A DNA stretch of 64,000 nucleotides from Paenibacillus sp. W2I17 (lineage in GTDB: Bacteria; Bacillota; Bacilli; Paenibacillales; Paenibacillaceae). This document shows, piece by piece, positions 17,854 to 26,595 of this stretch. The notes under the pieces were generated by a model. That model made no database searches. It was not told the DNA's origin and saw only the letters and a list, made by a program, of their open reading frames with translations. The position numbers were made by a program, and so were the translations under genes. The stretch is from the NCBI RefSeq assembly GCF_030815985.1, contig NZ_JAUSXM010000001.1, positions 5,022,001-5,086,000 of the forward strand, read 5' to 3'. Within the stretch, counting starts at the first letter, position 1. The number at the start of each line of letters is the position of its first letter.

Positions 17854-17959
17854 GCATTTCATGCGATGATTCCCGGACGATGGCAGTGGTGCGCAGTCAT
17901 GTGCAGTACAGCAGATTAAAGTGCAGGTTCATTGTCCGGTTCGCATCGTGGTGAAATGC
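17854..17959 (+). ncRNA. Structured leader of adenine deaminase gene (candidate RNA element)
   Basis: The two ends of this stretch pair in three blocks: GCATTTCA with TGAAATGC, CGATG with CATCG, and CCGGAC-ATG with CAT-GTCCGG. They close a region that holds at least one more hairpin (TGCGCA / TGTGCA). It ends seven bases before the AGAAGGAG ribosome site of adenine deaminase. There is no U-run and no match that I can see to the purine riboswitch core. It could be a riboswitch-like or protein-binding leader. It is seen only in one sequence, so covariation is untested. Confidence 0.4.
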
Positions 17960-17983
17960 TTGTGAAGAAGGAGATTATGCCCC

Positions 17984-19726
17984 ATGCGTGCAGATCAACT
18001 AATTGTGAATGTATATGTGTATAACAGTTATTATAAACGGTTTGAAATGAACAACGTTGCTGTGTTGGGCGGCAGATTCCTGTATGTTGGACCCGGTGGA
18101 CCTGAGTTGATTCAGGCAGACGAAGTCATTGATGCGCGGGGAAGATACATGATTCCTGGCTTGATCGATATCCATCTGCATATCGAAAGTACGATGGTGA
18201 CACCGGAAACCTTTTCTCATGGTCTGATTGGCTGCGGGGTAACATCCATTGTCGCAGAACCGCATGAGATGGCGAATGTATTCGGGCTGGAAGGTGTGCA
18301 GGAGATGATGGCTGTGAGTCGGGACACCACCGTGGATATGTTCTATGCGATCCCGAGTTCCGTTCCGGCAACCCCGATGGAGACAACAGGTGGTTCGATC
18401 GAGATCGAAGATATGGACGTGCTGCTCGCCACTGGCGAGATCATCTGTCTGGGCGAGATCATGAACTATGTCGATGTCATCCGTGATCCGGAATGCAAGA
18501 CGAACCAGATTCTACAGCATATCCGCAAAAACTATCCCGATCTGGTGATCGAAGGTCATACACCGAAACTGCTTGGACTCGATCTGCATCGACTGATCTA
18601 CGCAGGCATCGATTCCGACCATACCCATCAGAGCATTGAAGGATTACAGGCGCGGATTGCGGCAGGTATGTTTATTGAAATTCAGGAGAAATCGATGACA
18701 CCTGAAGTCATGAAGTACCTGATTCAACATGATGTGGCACAGCATTTCTGCTTCGTAACAGATGATGTAATGCCGGATTCACTTGTGGAGCGTGGTCATC
18801 TGGATCATATCGTACGCAAAGCAATTCAGATGGGCATGCGTCCCGAAGACGCAATCTATGCAGCAACATCTACCCCTGCTTCCCGGATGAAAATGACCGA
18901 TCGTGGCAGCGTAGCCCCAGGCAAAGTGGCCGATTATGTGTTGCTATCCAACCTGGAGGAGCTCGCTATTGATCAGGTGTACAAAAACGGCCGCAAAGCT
19001 TATGACGATTACGAACCGTATAAGCAGGAACGGATTACCGGGCAGTTTCCACCTCATTTCTATAAGAGTGTACAGTTGGAGAAGCTGGGCGTAACAGATT
19101 TTGCAATTCAGTTGTCAGACCCAAAAGTCAGTGGATCAGGTGTTGATCTCGCTAATGAAGGTGAGCACCAATGCCGTGTCATGATGGTCAAAGATGGTTC
19201 TACTTTTGTAGAAGAACATATTGCACCGGTTCAGTCATTGGATGGCGAATTGTTATGGGAAGAAAGCGGATATGCGCAGATCGCGACATTTGAACGTTAT
19301 GGCGTGAATGGCAATCGTGCACATGGTCTGATCGGTGGAGACACCATCAAACGCGGCGCCATTGCAACGACATATTCACATGATAATCACAACCTGCTGG
19401 TTGTAGGACGTAATCGTGAAGATATGATATTGGCAGCTAACACAGTGATTTCGAGCCAGGGTGGCTTCTGTGTGGTGGAAGATGGCAAGGTGCTGTCCCA
19501 TCTGGAACTTCCCGTAGGTGGCATTTTGACGGAAGAACCACTGGCAGTGGTGTCCCATCAAGTGAAGGAATTGCGAGCAGCGATGTTGTCTCTTGGATAT
19601 GTGCATTACAATCCGATCATGTCGATTAGCACGCACTCCCTTGCGGTAAGTCCCGCGCTGAAGATTACGGATCACGGTCTGATTGATGTGAATGCAGGTA
19701 AGGTTGTATCGTTGATTGTAGAATAG
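17984..19726 (+). CDS. ade: Adenine deaminase
   Basis: A 580-aa amidohydrolase that converts adenine to hypoxanthine and ammonia. The metal-binding HxH is in IDIHLHIEST (residues 61-70), followed by the conserved EPHEMANV segment, EGHTPKL, DSDHTHQS and FVTDDVMPD metal/catalytic motifs and the family's C-terminal domain (VVGRNREDM...ILTEEPL). Length is typical. The start follows AGAAGGAG by ten bases. It closes the purine transport cluster and feeds imported or released adenine into the hypoxanthine pool. The leader upstream is highly structured. Confidence 0.95.
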   Translation: MRADQLIVNVYVYNSYYKRFEMNNVAVLGGRFLYVGPGGPELIQADEVIDARGRYMIPGLIDIHLHIESTMVTPETFSHGLIGCGVTSIVAEPHEMANVFGLEGVQEMMAVSRDTTVDMFYAIPSSVPATPMETTGGSIEIEDMDVLLATGEIICLGEIMNYVDVIRDPECKTNQILQHIRKNYPDLVIEGHTPKLLGLDLHRLIYAGIDSDHTHQSIEGLQARIAAGMFIEIQEKSMTPEVMKYLIQHDVAQHFCFVTDDVMPDSLVERGHLDHIVRKAIQMGMRPEDAIYAATSTPASRMKMTDRGSVAPGKVADYVLLSNLEELAIDQVYKNGRKAYDDYEPYKQERITGQFPPHFYKSVQLEKLGVTDFAIQLSDPKVSGSGVDLANEGEHQCRVMMVKDGSTFVEEHIAPVQSLDGELLWEESGYAQIATFERYGVNGNRAHGLIGGDTIKRGAIATTYSHDNHNLLVVGRNREDMILAANTVISSQGGFCVVEDGKVLSHLELPVGGILTEEPLAVVSHQVKELRAAMLSLGYVHYNPIMSISTHSLAVSPALKITDHGLIDVNAGKVVSLIVE

Positions 19727-19746
19727 AGTTTATTAAAAAATAGCGT

Positions 19747-19790
19747 CACCCCATTTCATGACCATGAGTTGTGAAATGGGGTGTTTTTAT
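19747..19790 (+). terminator. Terminator after adenine deaminase
   Basis: CACCCCATTTCA / TGAAATGGGGTG stem followed by TTTTTAT. Confidence 0.9.
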
Positions 19791-19953
19791 GTATAAGGAT
19801 GACTATTTAATGCTTCTTTACCAGACAGAGGTCTTTGGCTATGGTTTAAGCTGGATAGGGCTGCAAGAAATCCTCCTTTGGATGGGACAAATGAATACAT
19901 ATATAGTAAGAAGAGAATGTTTGGACGCAGAAGCAGGAGGATAGACAACTATT

Positions 19954-20691
19954 ATGAATGAAATAAATGATGCTAAAACTATATTTTTCGACGTAGATGA
20001 TACCTTATATGATCACTTGCAGCCGCTTCGTGGCGCATTACAGGATGTTCTTGGCCTGCCAGATGATTTTCCTTATGCTGAGGCATATCACCGTTTTCGC
20101 TATTATAGTGACTGGTTGTCTGCACAAGAAGATCTATCCGCTGTACCGGAGCCGGATGCGGTGGAGCGAGTGCGCCGTCGGAGGTTTGAGCTGACGATGG
20201 AAGAGTTTGGACTCCCCTTACAGTTGGGACAGGCTGAAGAACTGCAAGCACAGTATCTGAGCAGACAGTTCGAGATTGTACCTTTTGAAGGAGCATACGA
20301 GCTGATTAGAAGGCTTCAGGCAGAAGGCCATACCGTTGGTCTAATCACCAATGGAGAAGGGCAGCATCAGCAGCGCAAGCTTGAAGCACTGGATGTGCTT
20401 AGTCTCGTGGACGAGCATCTGATTTTCATCTCCGGTACGACTGGTTATGCGAAGCCGGATCGCAGGTTGTTTGAATATGTGAGTAAGCAGTCCGGGACAG
20501 ATGCCCGTTCCAGCTATTACATTGGAGACTCGTGGCGTAATGATGTGGTAGGTGCAGTGGATGCAGGGTGGACAGTCATCTGGTTCAACCATCGGGAGGC
20601 ATTGCCGGAGTCCGATCATCAACCTCATTTTGTAGCACGGAGCTATGAAGAGATCAGTCGTATCCTGACTTTTGAGTTTGTTAAGCAATAA
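19954..20691 (+). CDS. HAD family hydrolase (YjjG/YfnB-like phosphatase)
   Basis: A 245-aa haloacid-dehalogenase fold phosphatase. The nucleophile motif is FFDVDDTLY (residues 11-19), followed by a helical cap (about 25-110), motif II LITNGEG, a Lys in YAKPDRRLF and motif IV YIGDSWRNDVVGA. The closest known relatives act on nucleoside monophosphates or small sugar phosphates, which would fit beside the purine genes, but it lies beyond their terminator. The GCAGGAGG site is 13 bases from the ATG, somewhat far. Confidence 0.85.
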   Translation: MNEINDAKTIFFDVDDTLYDHLQPLRGALQDVLGLPDDFPYAEAYHRFRYYSDWLSAQEDLSAVPEPDAVERVRRRRFELTMEEFGLPLQLGQAEELQAQYLSRQFEIVPFEGAYELIRRLQAEGHTVGLITNGEGQHQQRKLEALDVLSLVDEHLIFISGTTGYAKPDRRLFEYVSKQSGTDARSSYYIGDSWRNDVVGAVDAGWTVIWFNHREALPESDHQPHFVARSYEEISRILTFEFVKQ

Positions 20692-20711
20692 AATTGTACA
20701 GGTGGGTTCAT

Positions 20712-20750
20712 GCAGTCCTATCATCTCGCGGAGATGAAGGGCTGTTTTTA
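20712..20750 (+). terminator. Terminator after HAD gene
   Basis: CAGTCCTATCATCTC / GAGATGAAGGGCTG stem followed by TTTTTA. Confidence 0.8.
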
Positions 20751-20944
20751 CGTTATTTGAACTGTGAGAATATTCGCAGTATGTGAGCGTAATTAAAGGT
20801 ATAAATAAAAAGTGGGATCTGGTGCAGGCAGTACTACACACCCTCATTAATCAGCCGTGTGGGCAGTGTAACTCCACCTTTTATAATGATATAGGATGAA
20901 GCTGTACTTCATGGAATCTTCATGTACAAGACAGTGCAAAAGCC

Positions 20945-20999
20945 TTCCCAAACGGGATATGCGGTGTTATAATTAAAACAAGATTTAGATTAAGTCTAA
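20945..20999 (+). promoter_or_regulatory. dps promoter with PerR-type box
   Basis: TTCCCA and TATAAT (20968-20973) are 17 bp apart. The 7-1-7 palindrome TTAGATTAAGTCTAA lies at 20985-20999, just after the expected start of transcription. Almost the same 15-mer precedes the catalase and perR genes of this window. Peroxide derepression is inferred. Confidence 0.7.
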
Positions 21000-21075
21000 A
21001 TTAAAATGAACGAATCAAAGTAGTCCATAACAATCAATCAAATTCTATTTGTATATTCGAGAGGGGATAAATTCC

Positions 21076-21555
21076 ATGAGCACAATCCAAACTAGAAACA
21101 ACACTTTTACTAACAACGCCACAGCACTTCAAAATGTTTTGAACCGTCAGATCGCAGGTTGGTCCGTACTATACACGAAACTGCATAACTTCCACTGGTA
21201 TGTCCAAGGACCACATTTCTTCACACTGCATGCCAAATTCGAAGAGTTGTACAACTTGGCTACGGCAAATATGGACGAAGTTGCAGAACGTTTGCTTGCT
21301 ATTGGTGGACGTCCGGTGGCTACGATGACTGAACAGCTACGTCTTTCTCCAATTGAAGAGGCACAAGGACAGTTGTCTGCTGAGCGTATGGTAGAGTCGG
21401 TGGTTGCTGATTTGCACACGATGGTGGAAGTCATTCGTCAAGGCATTCACGAAGCAGGAGAAGCGGAAGATAACGCAACAGAAGATATGCTGATTGGATT
21501 CACCGCTGCGCTGGATAAAGAGGTCTGGATGTTAACCGCATTTCTGGGCAAATAA
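21076..21555 (+). CDS. dps: Dps family ferritin-like DNA protection protein
   Basis: A 159-aa four-helix ferritin-like protein that stores iron using hydrogen peroxide and protects DNA. The inter-subunit ferroxidase ligands are visible in KLHNFHWYVQG (His...His) and FEELYNLATANMDEVAERLLAIGG (the Asp/Glu cluster). Length is typical. ATG 21076 follows GAGAGGGGAT; the longer frame has no ribosome site. It stands alone behind a PerR-like box, next to nitric oxide synthase, which has its own promoter. Confidence 0.94.
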   Translation: MSTIQTRNNTFTNNATALQNVLNRQIAGWSVLYTKLHNFHWYVQGPHFFTLHAKFEELYNLATANMDEVAERLLAIGGRPVATMTEQLRLSPIEEAQGQLSAERMVESVVADLHTMVEVIRQGIHEAGEAEDNATEDMLIGFTAALDKEVWMLTAFLGK

Positions 21556-21616
21556 GCAAAGTCACCCTGCATCCTGACAACGATATGTAGAGTCCGTGAA
21601 CAAAGTGTCCGTTCGC

Positions 21617-21645
21617 TTACAAATCCGGTGTGCTTGCCGTATAAT
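21617..21645 (+). promoter_or_regulatory. Promoter of nitric oxide synthase gene
   Basis: TTACAA and TATAAT are separated by 17 bp, about 40 bases before the start codon. Confidence 0.6.
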
Positions 21646-21682
21646 GATGGCATTCAAGATGTACAGAATGGTGGAATGAACA

Positions 21683-22894
21683 ATGCGGTCAGACCTGGAA
21701 CAATTGCAGGAAGAAGCTGAACGGTTTATATATACATGTTATGAAGAGCTGGGCCATTCGCGTGAAGACGCAAAGGCCCGGCTTGTTGCCGTTATGGGCG
21801 AGATCGAAGTAACGGGGACCTATGTGCATACCACAGAGGAATTGGAGCAGGGTTGTAAAATGGCATGGCGTAACAGCAACCGCTGCATCGGGCGACTGTT
21901 TTGGGATAAATTGCGGATCGTGGACGCCCGTCACGCTGATACGGTAGGAACGGCAGCGGATGCTGTGCTGAATCATATCCATGTGGCATCCAACGGTGGC
22001 AAAGTAATCCCGATGATTACCATCCTTCCACCGGATGGGCCGAATGGAACTCCGGTACGTCTCTGGAATCATCAGCTCATTCGATATGCAGGATATGAGA
22101 CGGAGCAAGGCATTATTGGAGATCCTGCTTCGGTGGAACTGACCAAGGCGGCGATGTCACTTGGCTGGCAGGGGGCAGGTAGCTCCTATGATGTGTTACC
22201 GCTCATTATTCAGGCAAAAGGACAAGCTCCAGAGTGGTATGTTATACCCGAAGAAGAGATTGTGGAAGTGATGATTGAACACCCGGAGCGAGCGGAGATT
22301 GCTGAGCTTGGCATGCGCTGGTACGGTGTGCCGATGATCGCCGATATGCGACTGGAGATTGGCGGTATATCTTATCCGACGGCGCCGTTCAATGGTTGGT
22401 ATATGGGTACCGAGATCGGCGCCCGTAATCTGGCAGACACGTTCCGATATAACAAGCTGCCTGCGGTGGCGGCAGCATTTGGATTGAATACGTCGAGTGA
22501 AACGACATTGTGGAAGGACCGTGCGTTGGTAGAGCTGAATGTGGCTGTGCTGCATTCGTTCAAAAAAGCAGGCGTGAGCATTGTGGATCACCACACGGCA
22601 GCAGCGCAATTTGCTATGTTTGAACAGCGGGAAGAGAAGGCTGGACGTGAGCTGACCGGAGATTGGGTGTGGCTGATTCCGCCGGTATCTCCGGCGACAA
22701 CGCATATTTTCCACAGCTCTTATCGTAATGAGATTGTGAAGCCGAACTTTTTCCGTCAGGATCAGGCGTATACCCTGAAAGATGGCGTGGCATCTGCCGC
22801 AGAGCTGCGAAGCAGCGAGCAGCAGAATGCACAGGTAGAGAATCACCAACCACAGGCTGGGGATACACCAATGAAATGCCCGTTTGCACATTAA
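21683..22894 (+). CDS. nos: Nitric oxide synthase oxygenase
   Basis: A 403-aa heme enzyme that makes nitric oxide from arginine, using a partner reductase because, as in other Gram-positive versions, no reductase domain is attached. The proximal heme Cys is C68 in WRNSNRCIGR, and the substrate-pocket region includes FNGWYMGTEIGARNLAD and GDWVWLIPPVSP. The core ends near residue 365; the last about 35 residues (Gln/Glu-rich, ending MKCPFAH) are an extension compared with the Bacillus enzyme. In Bacillus, nitric oxide protects against oxidative damage, which fits the neighbouring dps gene. The stop lies inside the terminator stem. Confidence 0.94.
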   Translation: MRSDLEQLQEEAERFIYTCYEELGHSREDAKARLVAVMGEIEVTGTYVHTTEELEQGCKMAWRNSNRCIGRLFWDKLRIVDARHADTVGTAADAVLNHIHVASNGGKVIPMITILPPDGPNGTPVRLWNHQLIRYAGYETEQGIIGDPASVELTKAAMSLGWQGAGSSYDVLPLIIQAKGQAPEWYVIPEEEIVEVMIEHPERAEIAELGMRWYGVPMIADMRLEIGGISYPTAPFNGWYMGTEIGARNLADTFRYNKLPAVAAAFGLNTSSETTLWKDRALVELNVAVLHSFKKAGVSIVDHHTAAAQFAMFEQREEKAGRELTGDWVWLIPPVSPATTHIFHSSYRNEIVKPNFFRQDQAYTLKDGVASAAELRSSEQQNAQVENHQPQAGDTPMKCPFAH

Positions 22895-22919
22895 ATTGTG
22901 CAGACGGGTTATTTTTTTA
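22878..22919 (+). terminator. Terminator overlapping nos stop codon
   Basis: CCCGTTTGCACA / TGTGCAGACGGG stem with the stop codon in the loop, followed by TTATTTTTTT. Confidence 0.85.
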
Positions 22920-23050
22920 TGATCCTTTTTTATCAAACGAAGAACTTAAAATAGGAAAAAAAATGAAAATATTCTTTCTCTATATGGAAATATATAACAC
23001 ACCTATAATGAAGCCATGACTTTGACTTCACATAGGGGAGGGAACAATCC

Positions 23051-23518
23051 ATGGGTTACATTGAAACGTTGCGAGGAATGGTTGGCAATGCTCCTGTTAT
23101 TTTGGTGAGACCGAGTATATTGATCTTGAATAAGACGGGTGAAATTCTATTAGTTCGACATCTGGATGATACTTGGGGAGTACCGGGTGGATTTATGGAG
23201 CTCGGCGAATCAGTGGAAGAGTCTGCAATAAGAGAGGTCAGAGAAGAGATTGGGATAGAGATCAAGAAACTTCATCTTTACGGCGTCTTCTCAGGAAAAG
23301 AGTTATATACGAAATTAAGAAATGGGCATGAATACTACAATGTGGTCATTGGTTATATTTGCACGGAGTATGAGGGAGAACTGAAGCCAGATGGGATTGA
23401 AGTTCTTGAAGCGGAATTTTTCAAACCAACGGAATTGCCTGAAAGGACCGACCCTTACTTAAAAAGAAAAATCCAAGAAAATGCAGTGCACATAGCAACA
23501 TTATTAGGAAAAGCATAA
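23051..23518 (+). CDS. Nudix hydrolase
   Basis: A 155-aa pyrophosphohydrolase. The Nudix box runs from G46 to about residue 68 (GGFMELGESVEESA...REVREEIG), matching GX5EX7REUXEEXGU and binding magnesium at the Glu cluster. The substrate (a nucleotide sugar, oxidised nucleotide or similar) cannot be deduced. The start follows GGGGAGGG. The gene is AT-richer than its neighbours. It stands alone and is followed by a four-arm repeat. Confidence 0.92.
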   Translation: MGYIETLRGMVGNAPVILVRPSILILNKTGEILLVRHLDDTWGVPGGFMELGESVEESAIREVREEIGIEIKKLHLYGVFSGKELYTKLRNGHEYYNVVIGYICTEYEGELKPDGIEVLEAEFFKPTELPERTDPYLKRKIQENAVHIATLLGKA

Positions 23519-23563
23519 TCGAGAGGTTGCCATCAAAATGGTATCTCTCACGAGTTGTAGAGC

Positions 23564-23756
23564 TAACGAATCGAGCGCGCCTTATAGGGCAGATTATTGT
23601 GGAATGATAAATCTAACGACCTTCAGAGGCGTTATTCCGGCATCTACCTGCCTGAAACCGATGCAGGAGCAACAGATCAAGGAAATAGCGTCTCTGTGAT
23701 TCCTTAGACTATAGCCTTGTGGAAATTGAAGCGAATAACACTTGCATAGTTCGTTA
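23564..23756. repeat. Four-arm 193-bp palindromic repeat, copy 1
   Basis: Arms of about 25 bp begin with TAACGAA-like heptamers and end near TTATT: two forward (23564-23588, 23614-23638) and two reversed (23681-23706, 23731-23756). The offsets 0, 50, 142 and 192 equal those of the copy at 35138, although the sequence between arms has diverged. No reading frame lies inside. The nature of the element is unknown. Confidence 0.75.
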
Positions 23757-23773
23757 GAAAATAATTACACCAA

Positions 23774-23824
23774 TAAAGGGATGTCCTCCGTCATATTCAT
23801 GACTTGTGGGACATCTCCTTTTGC
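23774..23824 (-). terminator. Terminator after MFS gene
   Basis: On the minus strand GGAGATGTCC pairs with GGACATCCC and is followed by TTTATT. Confidence 0.65.
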
Positions 23825-23826
23825 GT

Positions 23827-25230
23827 TTACAACCGTTTTGTCTTGTACCGACTGCGCATCGCGGCCTGAACTACAATGGCAACAGCAATCAGCACCAGAT
23901 TGAACACAAAGACGGAGTACAACGAGCCAACCTCCATAAGTAGTGCTGCAACCAATGGCGACACGATGGAGCCGATCTCGGCAGCAGAGACAATTTTGCC
24001 TATGACAGAACTTCGACTCTCGTCTGGTATGTGATCACCAATATGAGCAAAGAACGAATCCATGTAACATGCACCGCCAACCCCGCCAATCAACATGCCA
24101 ACGTAGACCCATAGATGGGAGGACGTGCTTAGAAATACAACGACCTCAATTCCAATGAGGAACATGCCGAGCATACAAAGCAACAGACGATCGCCCATCC
24201 GGTCAGAGAGATAACCAACAAAGGGAGCAGCGGCTAGTGTAGAGATCCCGGAGACGGTGAAGGCAAGACTGGTGGCAAAGGGGTCCCAGTGCATGATGTG
24301 AACTGCATACAGTGCGAAATAGGTGAGGAATACCGCATAGGCACTCATCTCCAGAAAATGCACCGTACCGTAGCCAATCAGCTGTTGCCGCCGGGTGAGC
24401 TCTGTAGTTGGGCCAATCGTTGTTGATTCGGGAGCTTGATTGGATAGGGAGGTATACTCAACTTGAGAATGCTTTGCATCAGACCGTGATGAAGATAAAG
24501 GAGCAGCAGTTATAGTAGTATGAGGAGGGGAGTCAATAATAGTGTCATCATCTGAAACGTCATCCATGTAGAGCACTGAGTGTGTTAAGTTGTCCAGAGG
24601 TTCTTGTTTCACAGTAGTCGAAGGTTCTTCTAATTGATAATCACTTAACATATCCCCAGATTCATGACTAGCTCTAGCTTGTGCCGTCGTCTTCATCCCC
24701 ATTGCAGCGACCACAGCCATCAGACAACATACGGTAACGAGCAGAAAAGGAACCGACAAGGGCCAGTGCAGCGCGAGCCAGCCACTTATGACCGGACCGA
24801 GTACCATACCGCCGCCCTCACTACTGCTAATATATCCATTGTACAGGCCGCGGTTGTCTACATTACCGCCATCTCCGATGATGGAACGCACGACCACGGT
24901 TAGGCCCGTGGAAGCGAGTCCTTGCAGCAGTCGGAGCAGGCCGAATAATACCGCAGCAGAAGACAATGCGAAGCCACCCATACAGACAGCGAGCAGGATC
25001 AGCATCAGGATGAGCGCATTTTTCGCTCCGAGCTTTTTATAGATTGCTGCTGCAGGAACGCCACCAATCACTTTCCCCACATAAAAAAGTGCAAAAATAA
25101 CCCCCATCATCCAGCCGGACAGGCCGAATTCCTCGATAAACAAAGGAAACAGGGGCAAGATCATGAATCCGCCCATCTGACTTAGGAAACAAATGGTCAT
25201 CAGCAAAGGCAGGTTACGACGAATATCCAA
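23827..25230 (-). CDS. MFS transporter with long central loop
   Basis: A 467-aa major facilitator with two six-helix halves. The first covers about residues 10-180. The second begins near 285 (YGTVHFLEMSAYAVFL) and carries FVGYLSDRMGDRLLL, the half-two copy of the family motif A. Between them is an unusually long polar loop of about 100 residues, rich in Asp, Thr and Ser (for example DDVSDDDTIIDS). This suggests a drug or small-molecule exporter, but the substrate is unknown. It is transcribed alone toward the repeat region. Confidence 0.88.
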   Translation of the reverse strand: MDIRRNLPLLMTICFLSQMGGFMILPLFPLFIEEFGLSGWMMGVIFALFYVGKVIGGVPAAAIYKKLGAKNALILMLILLAVCMGGFALSSAAVLFGLLRLLQGLASTGLTVVVRSIIGDGGNVDNRGLYNGYISSSEGGGMVLGPVISGWLALHWPLSVPFLLVTVCCLMAVVAAMGMKTTAQARASHESGDMLSDYQLEEPSTTVKQEPLDNLTHSVLYMDDVSDDDTIIDSPPHTTITAAPLSSSRSDAKHSQVEYTSLSNQAPESTTIGPTTELTRRQQLIGYGTVHFLEMSAYAVFLTYFALYAVHIMHWDPFATSLAFTVSGISTLAAAPFVGYLSDRMGDRLLLCMLGMFLIGIEVVVFLSTSSHLWVYVGMLIGGVGGACYMDSFFAHIGDHIPDESRSSVIGKIVSAAEIGSIVSPLVAALLMEVGSLYSVFVFNLVLIAVAIVVQAAMRSRYKTKRL

Positions 25231-25376
25231 GAGCCAAGACTCCTCTCACACATAAAATGGAATCCTAAAAATCCTTCATTTACTCCATATGGGTACGTAT
25301 TATCGACATTACCCGTAATGTATGCAGAATTTTTGAAAATAAGAAGAAATGACACGCGGTGTTTACATCAAAACCA

Positions 25377-25404
25377 TTGCGGATATACCTGAATCATATA
25401 TAAT
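25377..25404 (+). promoter_or_regulatory. Promoter of second PotABCD-type operon
   Basis: TTGCGG and TATAAT are 16 bp apart, about 80 bases upstream of the ATPase start. A palindrome GAGGTACCTC (25452-25461) lies between promoter and gene and could be an operator. Confidence 0.5.
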
Positions 25405-25485
25405 AGATGGGTTATCTATAAGGATGCATGAACGAAAGTGTACAGACTTAAGAGGTACCTCAAGTATAAGGGGGCGATGTGAAGC

Positions 25486-26595
25486 ATGTCAGAACAACAA
25501 CCGATTATCCGCTTCGAAGCGGTGACTCAGCAATACGATCAGGATGAAGCCGTATTGAAGGCAGTCAGCTTTGAAATTGAGCGGGGTAAATTTTATACGC
25601 TTCTTGGCCCATCGGGCTGCGGGAAAACAACGATATTGCGGCTGATTGCCGGTTTTGCGGAGCCGACACAGGGCAGTATTTATTTTAACGGTGCGCTTAT
25701 CAACCGGGTGCCTGCCCACCAGCGGCAAGTGAATACCGTATTTCAGGATTACGCGTTATTTCCACATTTGAATGTATTTGAGAACGTAGCTTTTGGTTTG
25801 CGGATCAAAAAGATGAAAACGGCTGAAATTCGCAGCAAAGTGTTGGAAGCCCTCAAATTCGTCAATCTATCCGGGTATGAAAACCGTGAAATCGGCGAAA
25901 TGTCTGGGGGACAACGACAACGTGTTGCGATTGCTCGCGCCATTGTGAACGAACCTGAAATTCTGCTGCTGGACGAGCCGCTCTCGGCACTTGATTTGAA
26001 GCTGCGGACCGAAATGCAGTATGAGCTGCGCGAGCTGCAACAGCGACTGGGCATTACGTTCATTTTTGTTACGCATGACCAGGAAGAGGCCTTGGCGATG
26101 TCCGATGAGATCTTTGTCCTGAATGGTGGCGTGATTCAACAAAGCGGTACACCGAATGATATCTATGATGAGCCGATTAACCGCTTTGTAGCAGACTTTA
26201 TCGGGGAATCGAACATTGTATCGGGCAAAATGAAGCAGGACTTTGTGGTGGAGTTTGCTGGCGCACAGCACGAGTGTGTCGATCAGGGTCTCCAGCCGGA
26301 CGAGCCGGTAGAGATTGTCATTCGCCCAGAGGATCTGGAGATTACAACCGAAGACCAAGGCAAGCTCAAGGTTAATGTGGACTCCCAGTTATTCCGCGGG
26401 GTGCATTACGAGATATCCACGTACGACGATGCGGGCAATGAGTGGCTTGTTCATTCAACCAAGAAAGCCGTTGTAGGCGCGCGGATAGGGCTCTATTTTG
26501 ACCCGGAAGCGGTACACGTCATGCGCTTTAACGAGACCGAGGAAGAGTTCGACAAACGACTCGAAGCCTACCAAGAGGCCGCTCATGCAGACTAA
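25486..26595 (+). CDS. potA: Spermidine/putrescine-type ABC transporter ATPase
   Basis: A 369-aa ATPase with Walker [10 protein letters not shown] (residues 41-49), the Q-loop VFQDYALFP, the signature [14 protein letters not shown], Walker [13 protein letters not shown], the switch VTHDQEE and a C-terminal TOBE domain. Unlike the transporter at 12-18 kb, all four subunits are tightly packed (order ATPase, permease, permease, binding protein) with overlapping ends, the classic potABCD arrangement. A polyamine substrate is therefore likely, though spermidine and putrescine preference cannot be told. The start follows AAGGGGG. Confidence 0.9.
   Translation: MSEQQPIIRFEAVTQQYDQDEAVLKAVSFEIERGKFYTLLGPSGCGKTTILRLIAGFAEPTQGSIYFNGALINRVPAHQRQVNTVFQDYALFPHLNVFENVAFGLRIKKMKTAEIRSKVLEALKFVNLSGYENREIGEMSGGQRQRVAIARAIVNEPEILLLDEPLSALDLKLRTEMQYELRELQQRLGITFIFVTHDQEEALAMSDEIFVLNGGVIQQSGTPNDIYDEPINRFVADFIGESNIVSGKMKQDFVVEFAGAQHECVDQGLQPDEPVEIVIRPEDLEITTEDQGKLKVNVDSQLFRGVHYEISTYDDAGNEWLVHSTKKAVVGARIGLYFDPEAVHVMRFNETEEEFDKRLEAYQEAAHAD

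Noticed and set aside
17854..17959. Purine riboswitch before adenine deaminase
   Set aside because: The conserved purine aptamer core and its loop-loop motif are not visible; only an uncharacterised structure can be claimed.
22196..22936. A 246-codon frame antisense to nitric oxide synthase
   Set aside because: A shadow of a strongly conserved gene; Cys/His/Arg-rich composition is typical of antisense frames, and no start signal is present.
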